DNA of 64,000 bases from Piliocolobus tephrosceles (Eukaryota > Chordata > Mammalia > Primates > Cercopithecidae). The notes under the pieces were generated by a model. It did not search any database. It was not told the origin of the DNA and saw only the letters and a program-made list of their open reading frames with translations. Position 1 is the stretch's first letter. Each line of letters begins with the position of its first letter. Location: NCBI RefSeq assembly GCF_002776525.5, contig NC_045436.1, positions 49,335,313 through 49,399,312 of the forward strand, in the 5' to 3' direction. Positions 34,119 through 46,276 of the stretch are shown here, in pieces. Made by a program: the position numbers and the translations under genes.

Positions 34119-37100
34119 TTCACTTTGGTGGCTCATACATTTGGGGAAGTGACCTTCAAGAAATGTGACTCATTTTGCACCAACTTGACTTGGTCATCCA
34201 TCCAGCCTCTCCCAATTTGGGGATCCTTTGCAAAGGGAATGATTAAACACTGCCAGTGTCTATAAAGAGGGAGATTAACCATGGGTTAGGTTAAATTATT
34301 CCTACTATTGTACATTATTTTGTATTTTCTGGACTAATACGAAAACTTGGCAAAGTGTAAGAGGTTGATTATGGCACAAAGTGGGGAGGGTAAGATTCAT
34401 GTCATCTGAGATTAAACAAGGCTCCAGTACTGCTATTATTTCTGTGGACCTTTCTCCCTGGGTTAAATTATGCCCTCATCCACAATGGAGGTCATGATAA
34501 TACGCAGTGGGGGGAAAGGGATATATCTAGAACATTCTGGGATATACTGGGCTTATTGCTTATGAGAGAGGCAGCAGGAGGCTTTTTAGGGGAATTTCAC
34601 TGAAAAACAAAATGTGCAGACACTTCACAGTCAAGGCTATGGGATGAATTACATTTGGCTCCTGCCACCTCTTAGCATCGAGGTCTCTACGCATCAACTA
34701 GGGAATTGCTTAAAGGAAGCCCCTCCCAGGAATGAGTGGGGAGAGCCAAAAACCAAAAGGATTTCCCTATAAATTGAACCCAGTGTCACCAGAGATCAGT
34801 GTGAGGAGCTCTGTTATAATGTCCAGCTTTTCTGCTGTCCACACCCAGGAGTTGCTCCTGTTCCCGCCACCCCATTCTTAGGTCTTTTGTTCCATGAATA
34901 AATATTATGTGGTTTGGTGCTCATTACTCTTTGATATGAAAAAAGGCAATTCATTAGGTTGAAGGAGAAGGGGGAGGGAGATACCATTTTTCACCAGCGC
35001 ATCAAGCGTGGTTACACTGATTTGAATTCCCAGAAAAGTAATAAAACAGTGAAAATAATGATAAAACAGCTCCTGGGCTGACAGCTGTGCAGCACATGGG
35101 GACACTGAAGACAGGCCCCACTGTTGCAGCAGGACAATATTGTGGAGCATATGGTGCCGTGGCAAGCCAGTTGTTGAACTCCGTGGCTGGCTTTTGTTTG
35201 GGGAACTCTCTCAGCATTGGGTGTATGGTGGCTCTTCAGAGACTTCTGGTCTCATTGGCAAGAGGGCCCTTGGCCCCATGCCAGCCTTGCTGTACGGTGG
35301 CTGACCCAGGCCATGTGGAAAAGCTCATGCTTGGAAAACATTCACTCCTCCTTACTTTGGTCACTAATCAAATCATTTGTTCAACAAATATAAATTGGAA
35401 TCTTTTTTCACAGCAGCCCAGTGGCTACATTACAGAGGGACAATTTCCTCCAAGAATGCCAGTTAATTATTAGATGCATTAATTCACTGGTGCTCAGTAC
35501 TTCTTGTAGGAGTGAAAGTTGTTTTGTTTTTAATGCTTTTCGAGCACTTTGCACATGACGTCTTTATTCTTAAGGCTTAAATAGCTAAAATCAGCAAGTG
35601 TCTAGAGCCAGGGTTGCTGCTAGAAAGGAGATAGAGTATCCGTCTATGTGGTTTTTACAAGACAGTGTTAAAATAGGCCCTTTGCTGAGCATGGGTCTAT
35701 TTTTTAAATGTGTGAAGCCGGCATGTGTATATGCATAAAAAGGCTAATTAACTCCACTTTCTTCCAGAGAGGTCTCCTTGGCTGCCCTGTGAGTGTGCTC
35801 CACTGTGGCCAGAGTTGCACCATCCTCCTGAGCCCTTTATAACTTCAACACCTCTGTAGTTATGGACACTCATTCTGGTTTCTTTTCTTTTGATTCCAAA
35901 GTGCAAAGGATGATCCAGCAGGGCTACTCGGTCCTGGGAGAGGTTCCTTTAAACGCAGCAGAAGGCGAGGCTCAGAGAGAATCACACTCCATGAGGAGGG
36001 GCTGTAGCCTGTGCCATTGTGCTTCGTGCCTGAGAATATTTTTATTGCAAGAGCTAAAAGGAGAAAACGAGTGATATTCACACTCTGATCAAAGAGCACC
36101 AAATGTCACCATATTCTTGGTCTCTATGGGACCTTTTTTTGCAGAACACCCATGAAGGTTGGTAGGGTTATGGTGCTGGGATGAGTGAATTTCTTTTTCT
36201 CATGAACAAATGTCATTAAAAGGCCAAAATCTACTGGAAAAAAATACACATGTATGTATATGTATATTTATTTCTGTGGTGTTTTTCTAATCACTCATCG
36301 GAGTTTATATTTTAACACTGGGCTCTGCAAGGGGAACTGATATTTTTTCAGGCTTTAGTTTTTACATTTTTAATCACTGGTCTTGAAAAAATGTTTTTAA
36401 GTGGAGAATAGATCTATTTACAAATCTGCTGTAAGTGGATACGCACTTGCTGTAGCATTCAGGGTTTGGGGACATCTATGCCTGTGCCCTGGAGATGATT
36501 CAGAGCATCTGGAGAAATGATTGGGGTTCTGTTTTCCTCCTGACTTGCTTCTCTTGACTTGGTTGTACAAGTTCCTTGAGTGTGGGAACATCCTTTCAAT
36601 CTTTCCTTTCCTTAATGTGTTTATCACAAGTCAAAGTTAGGGGAAGTATTTCTGGTTTTACTTCCACTGTATTTCCAAAGTTAGGGCACCAATCTACATA
36701 TTCTCCCTTTAAGAAATAGAAGCAAGAAGATAATGAGCAACAAAAGGTCTGCAGTTGACTCTTCTTGCCCTGAGCACCGTGGAGCCAGTCATAGCCAGCC
36801 AGTCCTGGAGGTTTTAGTACAATAGTCACAACCTCCCTGGAGGGAGAGATCGGAGAGATGGCAGAAGGGATGAGTGTGGAAAAAGAAAGTTGGAGAAAGG
36901 GGAAAATGGTTAGGGTAAAACTGATCAGACATTCTGGGGTGTAAAGAATGGGTAAAAAATCAAATAGATGAAGTATCCTTGTTCCCGTTTAATGAAATTT
37001 GTAAATATCCATATACACATAGCCATTTTATGTTTACAGAATGAGACAGACATTCTGATTATGCAGCATGTTTATAGGATGAGTGGAGCGACATGAGACC

Positions 37101-37300
37101 TAGCTCACTTACTAGGTCACCAAATAAGTAGGTGGCAAAGTAAAAGAAGAAACAGGTTTTTGACTGTTCTACCTTTGTTACAGGTTTTCCAGTTGGATGA
37201 AGAAATAGGAATCTGAAAATGTAGCTACGTTGTTTTACAGACTATTAGGAAATATAATCTTCGGCGGTTATGGGGACAGTTCAATTAAAAAAAAAAAGTG
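34119..37300. other. Intron 1, repeat-poor
   Basis: More than 3 kb with no Alu. A 128-codon + frame at 35087-35473 opens with GTG and has no domain. Nothing functional recognised. Confidence 0.5.
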
Positions 37301-37320
37301 CCCCTCCATGTGATTTGTAT

Positions 37321-37497
37321 TATAATTATTTAATACCTGAAGGACTCTTATAATTGAATTTTAGGGTGCTTCATTTACGTTCTAGCTGGTGAGAGTTGCA
37401 ATACTATCACTTTGTGGTCCTCTAATTGCTGTCCCAAACATTCAAAAAATGCCCTGTGATTCAATTATAAGTATCTTTTGGGGACTGTGTAATTATA
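37321..37497. repeat. Imperfect palindromic element, possible decayed MITE
   Basis: Arms 37321-37359 and 37459-37497 are reverse complements: a perfect 13-bp core (CTTATAATTGAAT / ATTCAATTATAAG), an outer TATAATTA match, and equal spacing between them. Weak inverted similarity continues inward and outward. Long low-identity terminal inverted repeats are typical of old non-autonomous DNA transposons. Family not recognised. Confidence 0.6.
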
Positions 37498-37520
37498 TAC
37501 TATGTAGTTATCATTATAAA

Positions 37521-39346
37521 GCACCAGGGGACATTAAGCCAATCAGATAGCTTTAGTGGCTGGATGTTCATAACCCTGTAATTGATACCACAAGGTGCTT
37601 TGGGTAATGCTACAAATTTTGTAAGGCAGGACCACTGTAGTTTTAGGTTCAGGAAAGAGTTACATACTAATTTTTAAGTTACACAAAGAGGACTTTTAAA
37701 GTAAACTCTCTTTTTTTCTTTTTGTTGGTTTTATTTAAACCTAATCAAACACTGTAAATATTTACCATGTAGATGGCATGTAACAGCGCATAGTGGCTCC
37801 TTTTGATAGAAATCCATCTCTGTTCTCCCCTCCTTTTAAAATAAACACAGGTATCAAAATAATCTTCAATGTATTTTTGATAGTACTTATAGTCAGCACT
37901 CACATTTTGAAATAAACTCTTATCAACACACTAATATTAAATAGTGGACTGACCGATTTGTTCAGAATAAATGAAATAGGAAGTTTCAAGATGTAGACCA
38001 TAAACCTCTACAGCTCTCATTGAAAGGAAGGCGGAGGGTACAGTTGCATATGCAAAGCTATGTCTTTGTAAAACTAAAATTAAAGCAAGAACAATACAAG
38101 AAAATATGCTGCATATAGGAAATAATTACTAGATATGTGTACCTAGTAATCTTTGAATTACAGAACAGTGAACAAATGTTTTCAGGGATGTTCTTGCAAA
38201 ATAAGAAGTCTTCAGCCTACTCTTCCCAGGGCGCCACGAAGGCATTTGCTTGCAGACATTGCCTTCTTTGGAGCTCTTTTAAAGTGGTCGCCAACTCTCA
38301 ACAGCAATTGCTTCTGAGTAGTGTTCAAACAGCCCTGACATGGGTCCCTTGGTATATCATTATCTAGTCTCATATTTAACCTTTTTCTAATAGCCTCCCT
38401 AAAGTCCAGAGTTTCCAGTTAGTGCCAGAGGAAGTTAGAAAGGGTGTTCTTTTCCTTGTCTTGACTGCACAGCTGTGAGCAGCACAGGTATCTGAGAGTC
38501 GTCTTTGTTTTTCTTTTCTTTGTCTATGAGGGACCAGTTATATGGGAAAGTAAAGTGACTTGTTGAGATAGGCCAAGCTTTGCAACGAGTGTCAACACAC
38601 TAATAAGAACCTCCCTTTTTCCAGTTTTTTACTGAGCTCCTTGTGGATTCACTCTATTCTTACAGGAGAGAAGGGCAAGGGAACACGAGCATTTGTGAAC
38701 CCTGCCTCTCCTCCTTTTCTGTATTCTTCAGCTTGCCATTGCAGGAACATGTGAACCAGTAAGAGGTCCGTACAAGCTGCAGAGTGTGGGCCGGGCCTGA
38801 GGACAGTGATTGCATGGGTGTAGGCTCCATCCTGGCACCTCTGTGTGGTGAACAAGACCTGTTTACCCAATTGCCGCACATACACACTCATGACTGCGGT
38901 GCCTTTAAATGGATATTACTTTATTAAGAGAAGCATATGGAAATGATGACATCTCTGATGTCTCAAATAGAGATTGGAGACAGCATTCCTGAATGTATGT
39001 GGGTGGGGAACACCCTGGTGTCTCATTATGAATGGAGGCCAGGGGCAGATGACCCAAAGAGCCTTCTCCTTCACCCTTCACAGCCCCTAGCTTCGTGCTG
39101 GGATAGCAGTAGGCTGATTGCTGATGTCTGGGCACCACTGCCAACATCACATACCACTGCTGCCCCTGAACTTGGAAATAGAGATGGCAGAGGTGGATGA
39201 GATGGGCCGTGGAGGGGAGAGCTAGATGGAAAAGGGAGGAAAAAAAATGAAATAATAAGAGTAAGGAATGGTAGGTGACACTGGTTGTTGACTATTACCC
39301 AGAATTAGCTTTTGAAATGGTGAGAGGGAAAGTTTCTCCACTTTTC
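37521..39346. other. Intron 1, unique sequence
   Basis: No Alu, exon or RNA gene recognised. Confidence 0.5.
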
Positions 39347-39649
39347 TTTTTTTTTTTTTTTTTTTTCTGAGACGGAGTCTCGCTCTGTTGCCCAGGCTGG
39401 AGTGCAGTGGTGCAATCTCAGCTCACTGCAAGCTCCGCCTCCCGGGTTCCCACCATTCTCCTGTCTCAGCCTCCCGAGTAGCTGGGACTACAGGCGCCGC
39501 CACCTCGCCCGGCTAGTTTTTTGTATGTTTTAGTAGAGACGGGGTTTCACCGTGTTAGCCAGGATGGTCTCGATCTCCTGACCTCGTGATCCGCCCGTCT
39601 CGGCCTCCCAAAGTGCTGGGATTACAGGCTTGAGCCACCGCTCCCGGCC
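39347..39649 (-). repeat. Alu of the Old World monkey YR/YRa type
   Basis: Low-divergence reverse Alu. In forward sense it has CTCAAGCCTGTAATCCC, GCCGAGACGGGCGGATCAC and GCCGGGCGAGGTGGC, changes I associate with AluYR/YRa subfamilies of cercopithecoid monkeys and not with human AluY. This is the best single clue to the species group. Confidence 0.85.
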
Positions 39650-40164
39650 TCCGCTTATCTTAGAGATAGCTTGTAGAAATTCCATTCTACTTTTCCTTCC
39701 TGGCTTGTTACCTTTTAAAGCATCTTTGTGGTTCTGTACAAATTCCAAGATATCTTTGCCCCTGCACTAAGTTCTACAGCAGAAGTAGCACGAGGGTCTG
39801 TAGGAGAAGTGAGCCCACCTCTTGTGCCGAGCTCTTCCCTCTACTCCCTTACCTAGGAGACCCCTCCTTGCTCTGATGGTGGCTCTGCCTTGTGCTCTGT
39901 GGGTGCTGTATGCAACTGTGCACTCCAGCCTTTGGTCTCAGTGGAGGTCTGCTGCTTTGTAGGTTTTCCCTGTTTTTCTCCTGGCTTGCTCTCTCGGTTT
40001 CTCAGGCTAAATCAACACCAAGTCAATAACTGCCTCTGGATGGCTGTGTTACCTGTTTCACAGACAGAATTTCTGATTATCGAATATAATACTCGCTCCC
40101 ACTGTCACTTCTGTCTCTGGCTCTCACCTCCACATTTGAGAGGCAGGTTGGTCTACCTGAAAGA
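39650..40164. other. Intron 1, unique sequence
   Basis: Nothing recognised. A 133-codon frame (39890-40291) spans this stretch and the next repeat and lacks domains. Confidence 0.5.
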
Positions 40165-40265
40165 ACATTATGTGGGGAGCCAGGAAATCAGGTTTAGTTC
40201 AGGCACTGCTACAATGAACTTTGTGACCTTGAGCAAGTCACTTCATCTTTTAGGACCACACAACT
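40165..40265 (+). repeat. MIR fragment
   Basis: GAGCCAGGAAATCAGGTTTA then CTTTGTGACCTTGAGCAAGT match the MIR core. Confidence 0.7.
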
Positions 40266-40649
40266 CAAGGTTTGATTCAGTTGACTTTTAAGGGCATGTT
40301 ACAGTGGAAGGAAACAGATTTAGGAAATACCAATTTTTAGTAACTTTGCGTAGCCATATTGGTACTACCTTAAATCCTAGGAATATCTGCATCCTTCTTC
40401 CTGGCTACCTAGACGCCTCCACCACTGCAGAAGCAAAAGAGGGCTTGACCTTCACTGAAATGACTGGAGGGTTTTGGCCAGCAGGGAATAGTTTATTAAT
40501 TGAATGTGTATGTGCATGCGCCCTGCCTGGAAGTAAGGTGACTAGAATTAGGGCTAGTCAGCAAGATGTGAAAGGATGGTTCCTAATTCTGCAGGTCCTC
40601 TCTGTTTAGAACCTGGGTCTTCCCTTTCCGATACTCTCCGAGCACCTTA

Positions 40650-40780
40650 TACATGACGTGGTGGTTGTCCTGTGTTGCTTATGGGTGAGTGGCCAGCGCT
40701 GGGTGGTGAGCAACTTGAAAGCAAGGTTTGGATCTGACTCATAGGAGGAACTCAATTAATGTTTCTTGAATGAACCTGCA
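40650..40780 (+). repeat. L2 3' end fragment
   Basis: GAGCAACTTGAAAGCAAGG then CTCAATTAATGTTTCTTGAA match the L2 tail. Confidence 0.65.
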
Positions 40781-41588
40781 TAATATTGACTATTTCATCA
40801 TATCCTTATTAATTACAGCGTTAGTCCTGAATTTCAGGGGTAGCGTCTTGTAATATGGCTTGTAAGCTAGGCCTGTAAGCTTTTCTTCTGGTAAGTTGGG
40901 GCCACTTTTCTTGTCTTTCGGTTACACTTATCCATCTGCTACCCAATGATGAAACCAAGGCATACTTTTAAAAATGCAATTTCTAAATGATTTTTAAGTA
41001 AAACTCTTCTTTCAGCAAGGTCAAATAATATCCAAAAGTTTTTAATCAGTTTTCAAAAATCATTGTATAAACTGAGGTTTTCAGGCCTTTGTCACAGATA
41101 GGTGACCCTCAGAACAATTTTTTAGACTCTTAATTTCCTCCTAGTAGACTATCTCATGCAACATAATACTGTACCACTTTTGGTTGAACTTATTTTAGAA
41201 ATATGCATTTGGGCAGATAAAATTATGGGGGTAAGAAAATGGGCCAACCTATAGGATTCCTGATATATTCAAACAATAGTCTGTAAACATAGACATTGTC
41301 CCTTCAGTTCTAAGGGTTTGTGTCTGTTTTTGGCCTGGGGATTACATAGTGATTCTGCTGAGGTGCACGGATAAACTGCTTGCCCCATGCCACAATTAAA
41401 AAACAAAAAGAGTGCCTATTTGGTTTAAGTTTGGAAACAGAAGGTTTTTTTCCAAGTTAACTTTCTTATCCGTCGATTATGTCTGTGCCTCTGCTAACAC
41501 TTAGATTTATTATTGCTGCCTTTTCTACCATTGCAGATTCATTAGAATAGTAACAAATATTAGGTTGTTTTGTTTTGATTATTATTAT
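40781..41588. other. Intron 1, unique A+T-rich sequence
   Basis: Nothing recognised. Confidence 0.5.
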
Positions 41589-41862
41589 TTTTTTTTTTTG
41601 AGAGGGAGTTTCGCTGTCGCCCAGGCTGGAGTGCTGTGGTGCAGTCTTGGCTCACTGAAACCTCTGCCTCCCGGGTTCAGGTGATTCTCCTGCCTCAGCC
41701 TCCCGAGTAGCTGGGACTACAGCCTGGCTAATTTTTGTAGTTTTAGTAGAGACGGGGTTTCACCGTGTTGACCAGGCTGGTCTCGATTTCTTGACCTCGT
41801 GATCCACCTGCCTCAGCCTCCCAAATTGCTGAGATTACAGGCGTGAGCCACCGTGCTCAGCC
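41589..41862 (-). repeat. Alu
   Basis: Reverse Alu with a short deletion near ACTACAGCCTGGC; a GTTTTGTTTT-type flank occurs on both sides. Confidence 0.94.
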
Positions 41863-42309
41863 GTTTTGTTTTAATTCTTAATCACCAGTTAGACTTTGGG
41901 TCTTTTCGTTGCTGTATGGACTGGGCATCAGCTTGAAAACTTCTGTTCTTCCTTTCTATATGTTTGGTGTCTCTGGCAGACTGAGACTCAGCCTGTCTTT
42001 TCAGAGAACCAGGGGAAATTATCAAACAGGCAAAATCTACCTGCTCTTCTGCTTTACCTTTTAAAACTGTGCTGCAGCTGAAATCAGTTTTGATTTAATT
42101 TGATCAAAAAGAAGTGTCTCGTTCAAAGAAGGTATGCATAAGAATTGGGGGTGGGGGGATTTAGAGTCACCTTCTTTGTAGAATTTTGGTTTGACCTTCA
42201 AATGGGACGACTTGTGTTCTAAGTTATTCCTGTATATAGCATCTATGTGGGGTCCAGAATTTGTCATGGCCTAGAAGGGGGCTTCCATGGTCCCACTGAT
42301 GGAAAAAAG

Positions 42310-42540
42310 TGATAATACCGATAGCTCACATTTTCTGAGTGCCAGACGCTTTTGAATGCTTTGCATGTTATCATCTCTTTCAGTTTTCACAACGACCTTC
42401 TTAGGCTCTTCTAATTATTGTTTCCACTTAAAAGATGAGGCTACTGAGTTGCCCAGAGTTTTGATGATTTGCCACAGCTAATGAATGGTAGAACAGGGAT
42501 TCAAACCTGGATATTATTGCTCCTGAGGCTGTGTGACTAC
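42310..42540 (-). repeat. MIR element
   Basis: TCTGAGTGCCAGACGC, TTAAAAGATGAGGCTACTGA and GATTCAAACCTGG match the reverse MIR order. Confidence 0.8.
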
Positions 42541-43699
42541 GGCGCTGATGACCTCTCGATGTCGGTCCTAGGAAGAGACCAATGGATTTAGTTAGGTCTT
42601 CGGAAGACTGCCTGTGCTGGTGGAGCATGATGGAAGGGAAATCTTGAAGGTTCACACCTAGTTGTTACTTGTTCCATTTACTCCCTGCCTGGGTCTCTCC
42701 ACTCTGACCTGACCTTAAGGACGGGGAGATGCTTCTGGCTTGCCGGGGTATTAGTTCTTGCCGTTGCCCTGCATGTAGCCCACTAGCAATGATTGTTGTG
42801 AAGATGTACTGTCTGCTTTATCAGTTTGTTCCCCTCCCAAATTGCCACAGTCAAAATCTTCTCTGGGCTTGAGCACATATCTAGAGGACCAGAGCAGCTG
42901 CTTTTGTGTGGGGAGAGCCTGCGTGGGTGCACCCTTTTTTGACACACACAGTGCTTTCCAAGAGCTCCAAGTCCTTGGTGTTAGAAGGATACTCCTGCTG
43001 CACAGATCCCATTGCCCACGGGAGCTCTGAGCTGACATTCCCTAACAGAACCCAAGTGGTGGTCAGAGCTTGGCACTCCTTAAAGGCAGGGGTGCTGCTG
43101 GGTCTGAAATAGTATAGTACTTTGGATATTGCAGGTGCCCCATACATGTCCATGGATTTAGTTGATTTTTAGCCCTGCAGGTTGTTCCTCTGCACATGGT
43201 TCTTCTCTGAGCTCCATACCACCCTCATCTTCTCTCATCTGTGACTCTATCTAAACTCTTCTGAAATTTATGAGTATTTTTGGCTTCTGCACCTCCTGAG
43301 TTGTGATGAGTTCTCTGTTTTTATGAAGAAGAGATGTTACCTTGTATTGGTCTAAAGCACCCGTCTTAATTGAAGGTGGGAGGAGGAGTCTGGAGCAAAC
43401 CAGAGAGGAATGTGGACACATGAGGGGCAAAAGAGAGCCAGGGCACAGCAGAAGGGGCCTCACCAGGGAGAAGAGGAGCTGCCTGTTCTGTCATTTAGGT
43501 CTCCATGATGTGCTGGGATGCTGTCTGTGAGGCACCGGACGAAGGCAATTTAGTGAAGTCACATTAAAGTGGCTCCAAGGTTTGATGTCACAGTAGGTCA
43601 CTTTGACCTTCTATTTATGATCAGCTCTCGATGTAGACATACAATTTTGGGAAGTAAGTAAAATATATATGGAGGTTTGGCTTGTGTTCTGGTGAATAA
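42541..43699. other. Intron 1, unique sequence
   Basis: No exon supported; overlapping 60-95 codon frames on both strands have no domains. Confidence 0.5.
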
Positions 43700-43900
43700 G
43701 GTCTAGGAGATTAAATCTCTGTGCTTTTAGTACAGCTACTTGATATCTGGGCCTCATTTCCCCACCTGTAAAGCAGGGGTAACAGTAGTTCCTTCCTCAT
43801 AGTGTTGATGTGAGGCCTGAGAGATATAACTCTTGTAGAATTTTCAGTAAAGTTCTGGATCCACAGTGAGCCTTCTATAAATATCAGCTGTTATTATTAG
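43700..43900 (+). repeat. MIR element
   Basis: GGGCCTCATTTCCCCACCTG, then CTCATAGTGTTGATGTGAGG and TATAAATATCAGCTGTTATT in MIR order. Confidence 0.78.
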
Positions 43901-44199
43901 CAAACCACTAAGATGCCCACTATTGTGCCTCATGATGGCAGGCTCAGTGGGAAGCCAACATGTTTTCTCCAAAAAAGTAGAACATGACTCTAGGTTTGTG
44001 GCGCCTGTTAGATGGAAGAGTCGAGCTTTTGCTGGCTCTCTGTACTTCTTGTGTGGAAAGTGCTTAGCATGTTTACGCTCCATTGCAATGATTATTAATG
44101 TGAGTCCAAATTCCCTCCACATTTTCTATCTGTCACTCCTTTGGACATACCATATACTGTCTCCCATCATTTATCACTGACTGGTCACATGGCACCTCT

Positions 44200-45130
44200 T
44201 ACAAGCCAGATGCTGGCATTGAAGTGACAACCATCTGGGCTACTGCCCCTCCCCTGCAAGAACCTGAGGGCTCCATGGATGGAGGATGAAGGTACAAAAC
44301 ACCGGGCATGAGCAGGGAATCATGAGTGTTTTGGTGTTGTCGAAACAGAAAGCTCAGGATGTAAAGTGGTAGGAGAAGAGGCTGGTGAGAGAGGCAAGGC
44401 ATTAGGACGCGGAGGGCCTTATCTCCCATGCTCAGAAGCATAAGCCCCATGACATAGGAGAAGAGAAACCATCAAACGATTATAAACGAGGGTGTGATGT
44501 CATCATGACCATATGAAAGACAGGTTTGAGACCAAGAGGGAGGTCGGTGAAGATGTTACAGAATACTCAGCAGAAGATTTTGAAGGGCTTCAAGTATGTG
44601 AGTGGTGGGTAGAGATTGAGATAGGAGACCATTTTCAAAATATATTAAGGAGTCCATTGAGTAGACAGGGGGAACTGAGAGAAATCAGGGATGACTTCCA
44701 GTTTTCTGGCTTGGAAAATGGTGTCATTAGCCAGTTTAGGAAGAGTCTTAGGTTTTGGAAGGAAGATGTTTGGTTTTGGACATGCGATGTTTATTGGGTG
44801 TGTTTACGGTCCATTCTGAAGGGATGTCCGCTAGTCATTTGGATGTACAGGACTAGAGTTTAGCTAGAGGTCTGGGTTGCGGGTGTAGACATTGCAGACG
44901 GCTGAAATTTGAGAGTGGATGAAATTGGCAAAGCACATATAGCATGAAAAGAGAAGAACAATGGCAGGAACTTTGGGAAACACAACATTCAGTGTATTTC
45001 TGAAGGAAGAGATCCTTCAAAGGAGGTGAAGAAGGAACAGTCCAGTTGGCAAGGAACACCAGGAGAGTGGTGTAGTGAACACTAAGGAGAATATAGTCAG
45101 CATAATCACATGCAGCAAGATAAGGACCAG
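44200..45130 (+). repeat. Old interspersed repeat, the longest copy in the window
   Basis: About 930 bp with the phrases GGGATGACTTCCAGTTTTCT and GAGGTCTGGGTTGCGGGTGT; same type and orientation as 1255-2965. The 116-codon frame at 44513-44863 is a remnant or chance. Family not named. Confidence 0.55.
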
Positions 45131-45454
45131 TCTCCTGGGATTTGGCAACTGGAAGCTCCTGGCTTTTTGTTAGAGGGTTTACAATAGGATGGTATAAGTA
45201 GAGGCAGTGGATGAAAAGTATGGAAGAGGAGGAGCTGACTTGACTGAGGAAGAGACAGCATGCCTATGAGGTAAGAGACCCCACATTCAAGAGGGGCCCC
45301 TTTCAAGTAGTTGGTAAACCTTTGGGAGTTGGAATGCCTTGAATATGTGTGACTTCCTTGTATTTTGTTTTTAAACAATGCTTATTACAGTCCTTTATTA
45401 TTATTCTTCTTTTAAAAGAGGGTCCATTAAACGGAATAATGGTATTGCCTCTTT
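45131..45454. other. Intron 1, unique sequence
   Basis: Nothing recognised. Confidence 0.45.
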
Positions 45455-45965
45455 AAAACCTGTACCTTGGCCAGGCATGGTGGCTCACGCCTGTAATCCC
45501 AGCACTTTGGGAAGCCGAGGCGGGTGGATCACGAGGTCAGGAGTTTGAGACCAGCCTGACCAACATGGTGAAACCCCATCTCTACTAAAAATACAAAAAT
45601 TAGCTGGGTGTGGTGACAGGCACCTGTAATCCCAGCTACTCAGGAGGTTGAGGCAGGAGAATCGCTTGAACCTGGGAGGCGGAGGTTGCAGTGAGCCAAG
45701 ATCGAACCACTGTACTCCAGCCTAGGTGACAGAGCAAGACTCTGTCCCAAAACAGCAACCACCACAACAACAAAATCAACAACAACAACAAAAACACCTG
45801 TAACTTATGGCTGGACACTGTGGCTCATGCCTATAATTCCAGCACTTTGGGAGGCCAAGGCTGGAGGATCACTTGAGGTCAGGAGTTTGAGACCAGCCTG
45901 GGTTACATAGAGAGACCCTGTCTCTCTACAAAACAAACAAAGAGACAAACGAAAAACCTGTACCT
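45455..45965 (+). repeat. Alu plus Alu monomer inserted at one target, flank present three times
   Basis: Full Alu 45469-45793 with a CAA-rich tail, then a monomer at about 45809-45950. The flank AAAACCTGTACCTT occurs at about 45455, as AACACCTGTAACTT at about 45793, and again at about 45954. Confidence 0.88.
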
Positions 45966-46149
45966 TCTCTTCATAGGAGTGATGTGGTCAGTCAGTTTGC
46001 CTTGTGCATGAGTAAGTATATATGTGTAATATAATTTAGATTCTTGCAAAGGACAAGTAAGAATAAAGTATGTGATTACCAATACATTTTTAAACATCTT
46101 TGTTTTTTTGAAATTACTTTTTTAAAGTTTTTAAATTAAAAGTCATTTT

Positions 46150-46276
46150 AAAAAAAATTAGACAGTGTCTTGTTGTGTTGCCAGGCTGGCCTCAAACTCC
46201 TGGGCTCAAGCAATCCTCCTGCCTCAGCCTCCCAAGTAGCTGGGACTACAGGCATGTGCCACTGCACCTGGCTCCA
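46150..46276 (-). repeat. Old Alu monomer fragment
   Basis: AGACAGTGTCTTGTTGTG start, CAAGTAGCTGGGACTACAGG, 5' end CACCTGGCTCC. Confidence 0.82.

Noticed and set aside
35087..35473. 128-codon + strand frame
   Set aside because: Opens on GTG, ATG only at 35096, no domain, no splice sites; likely chance.
36577..36590. TGTGGGAA, a CSL/RBPJ-like site that might give Notch feedback on MAML3
   Set aside because: The 8-mer also occurs elsewhere in the window (for example near 989 and 50679), as expected by chance, and there is no paired site.
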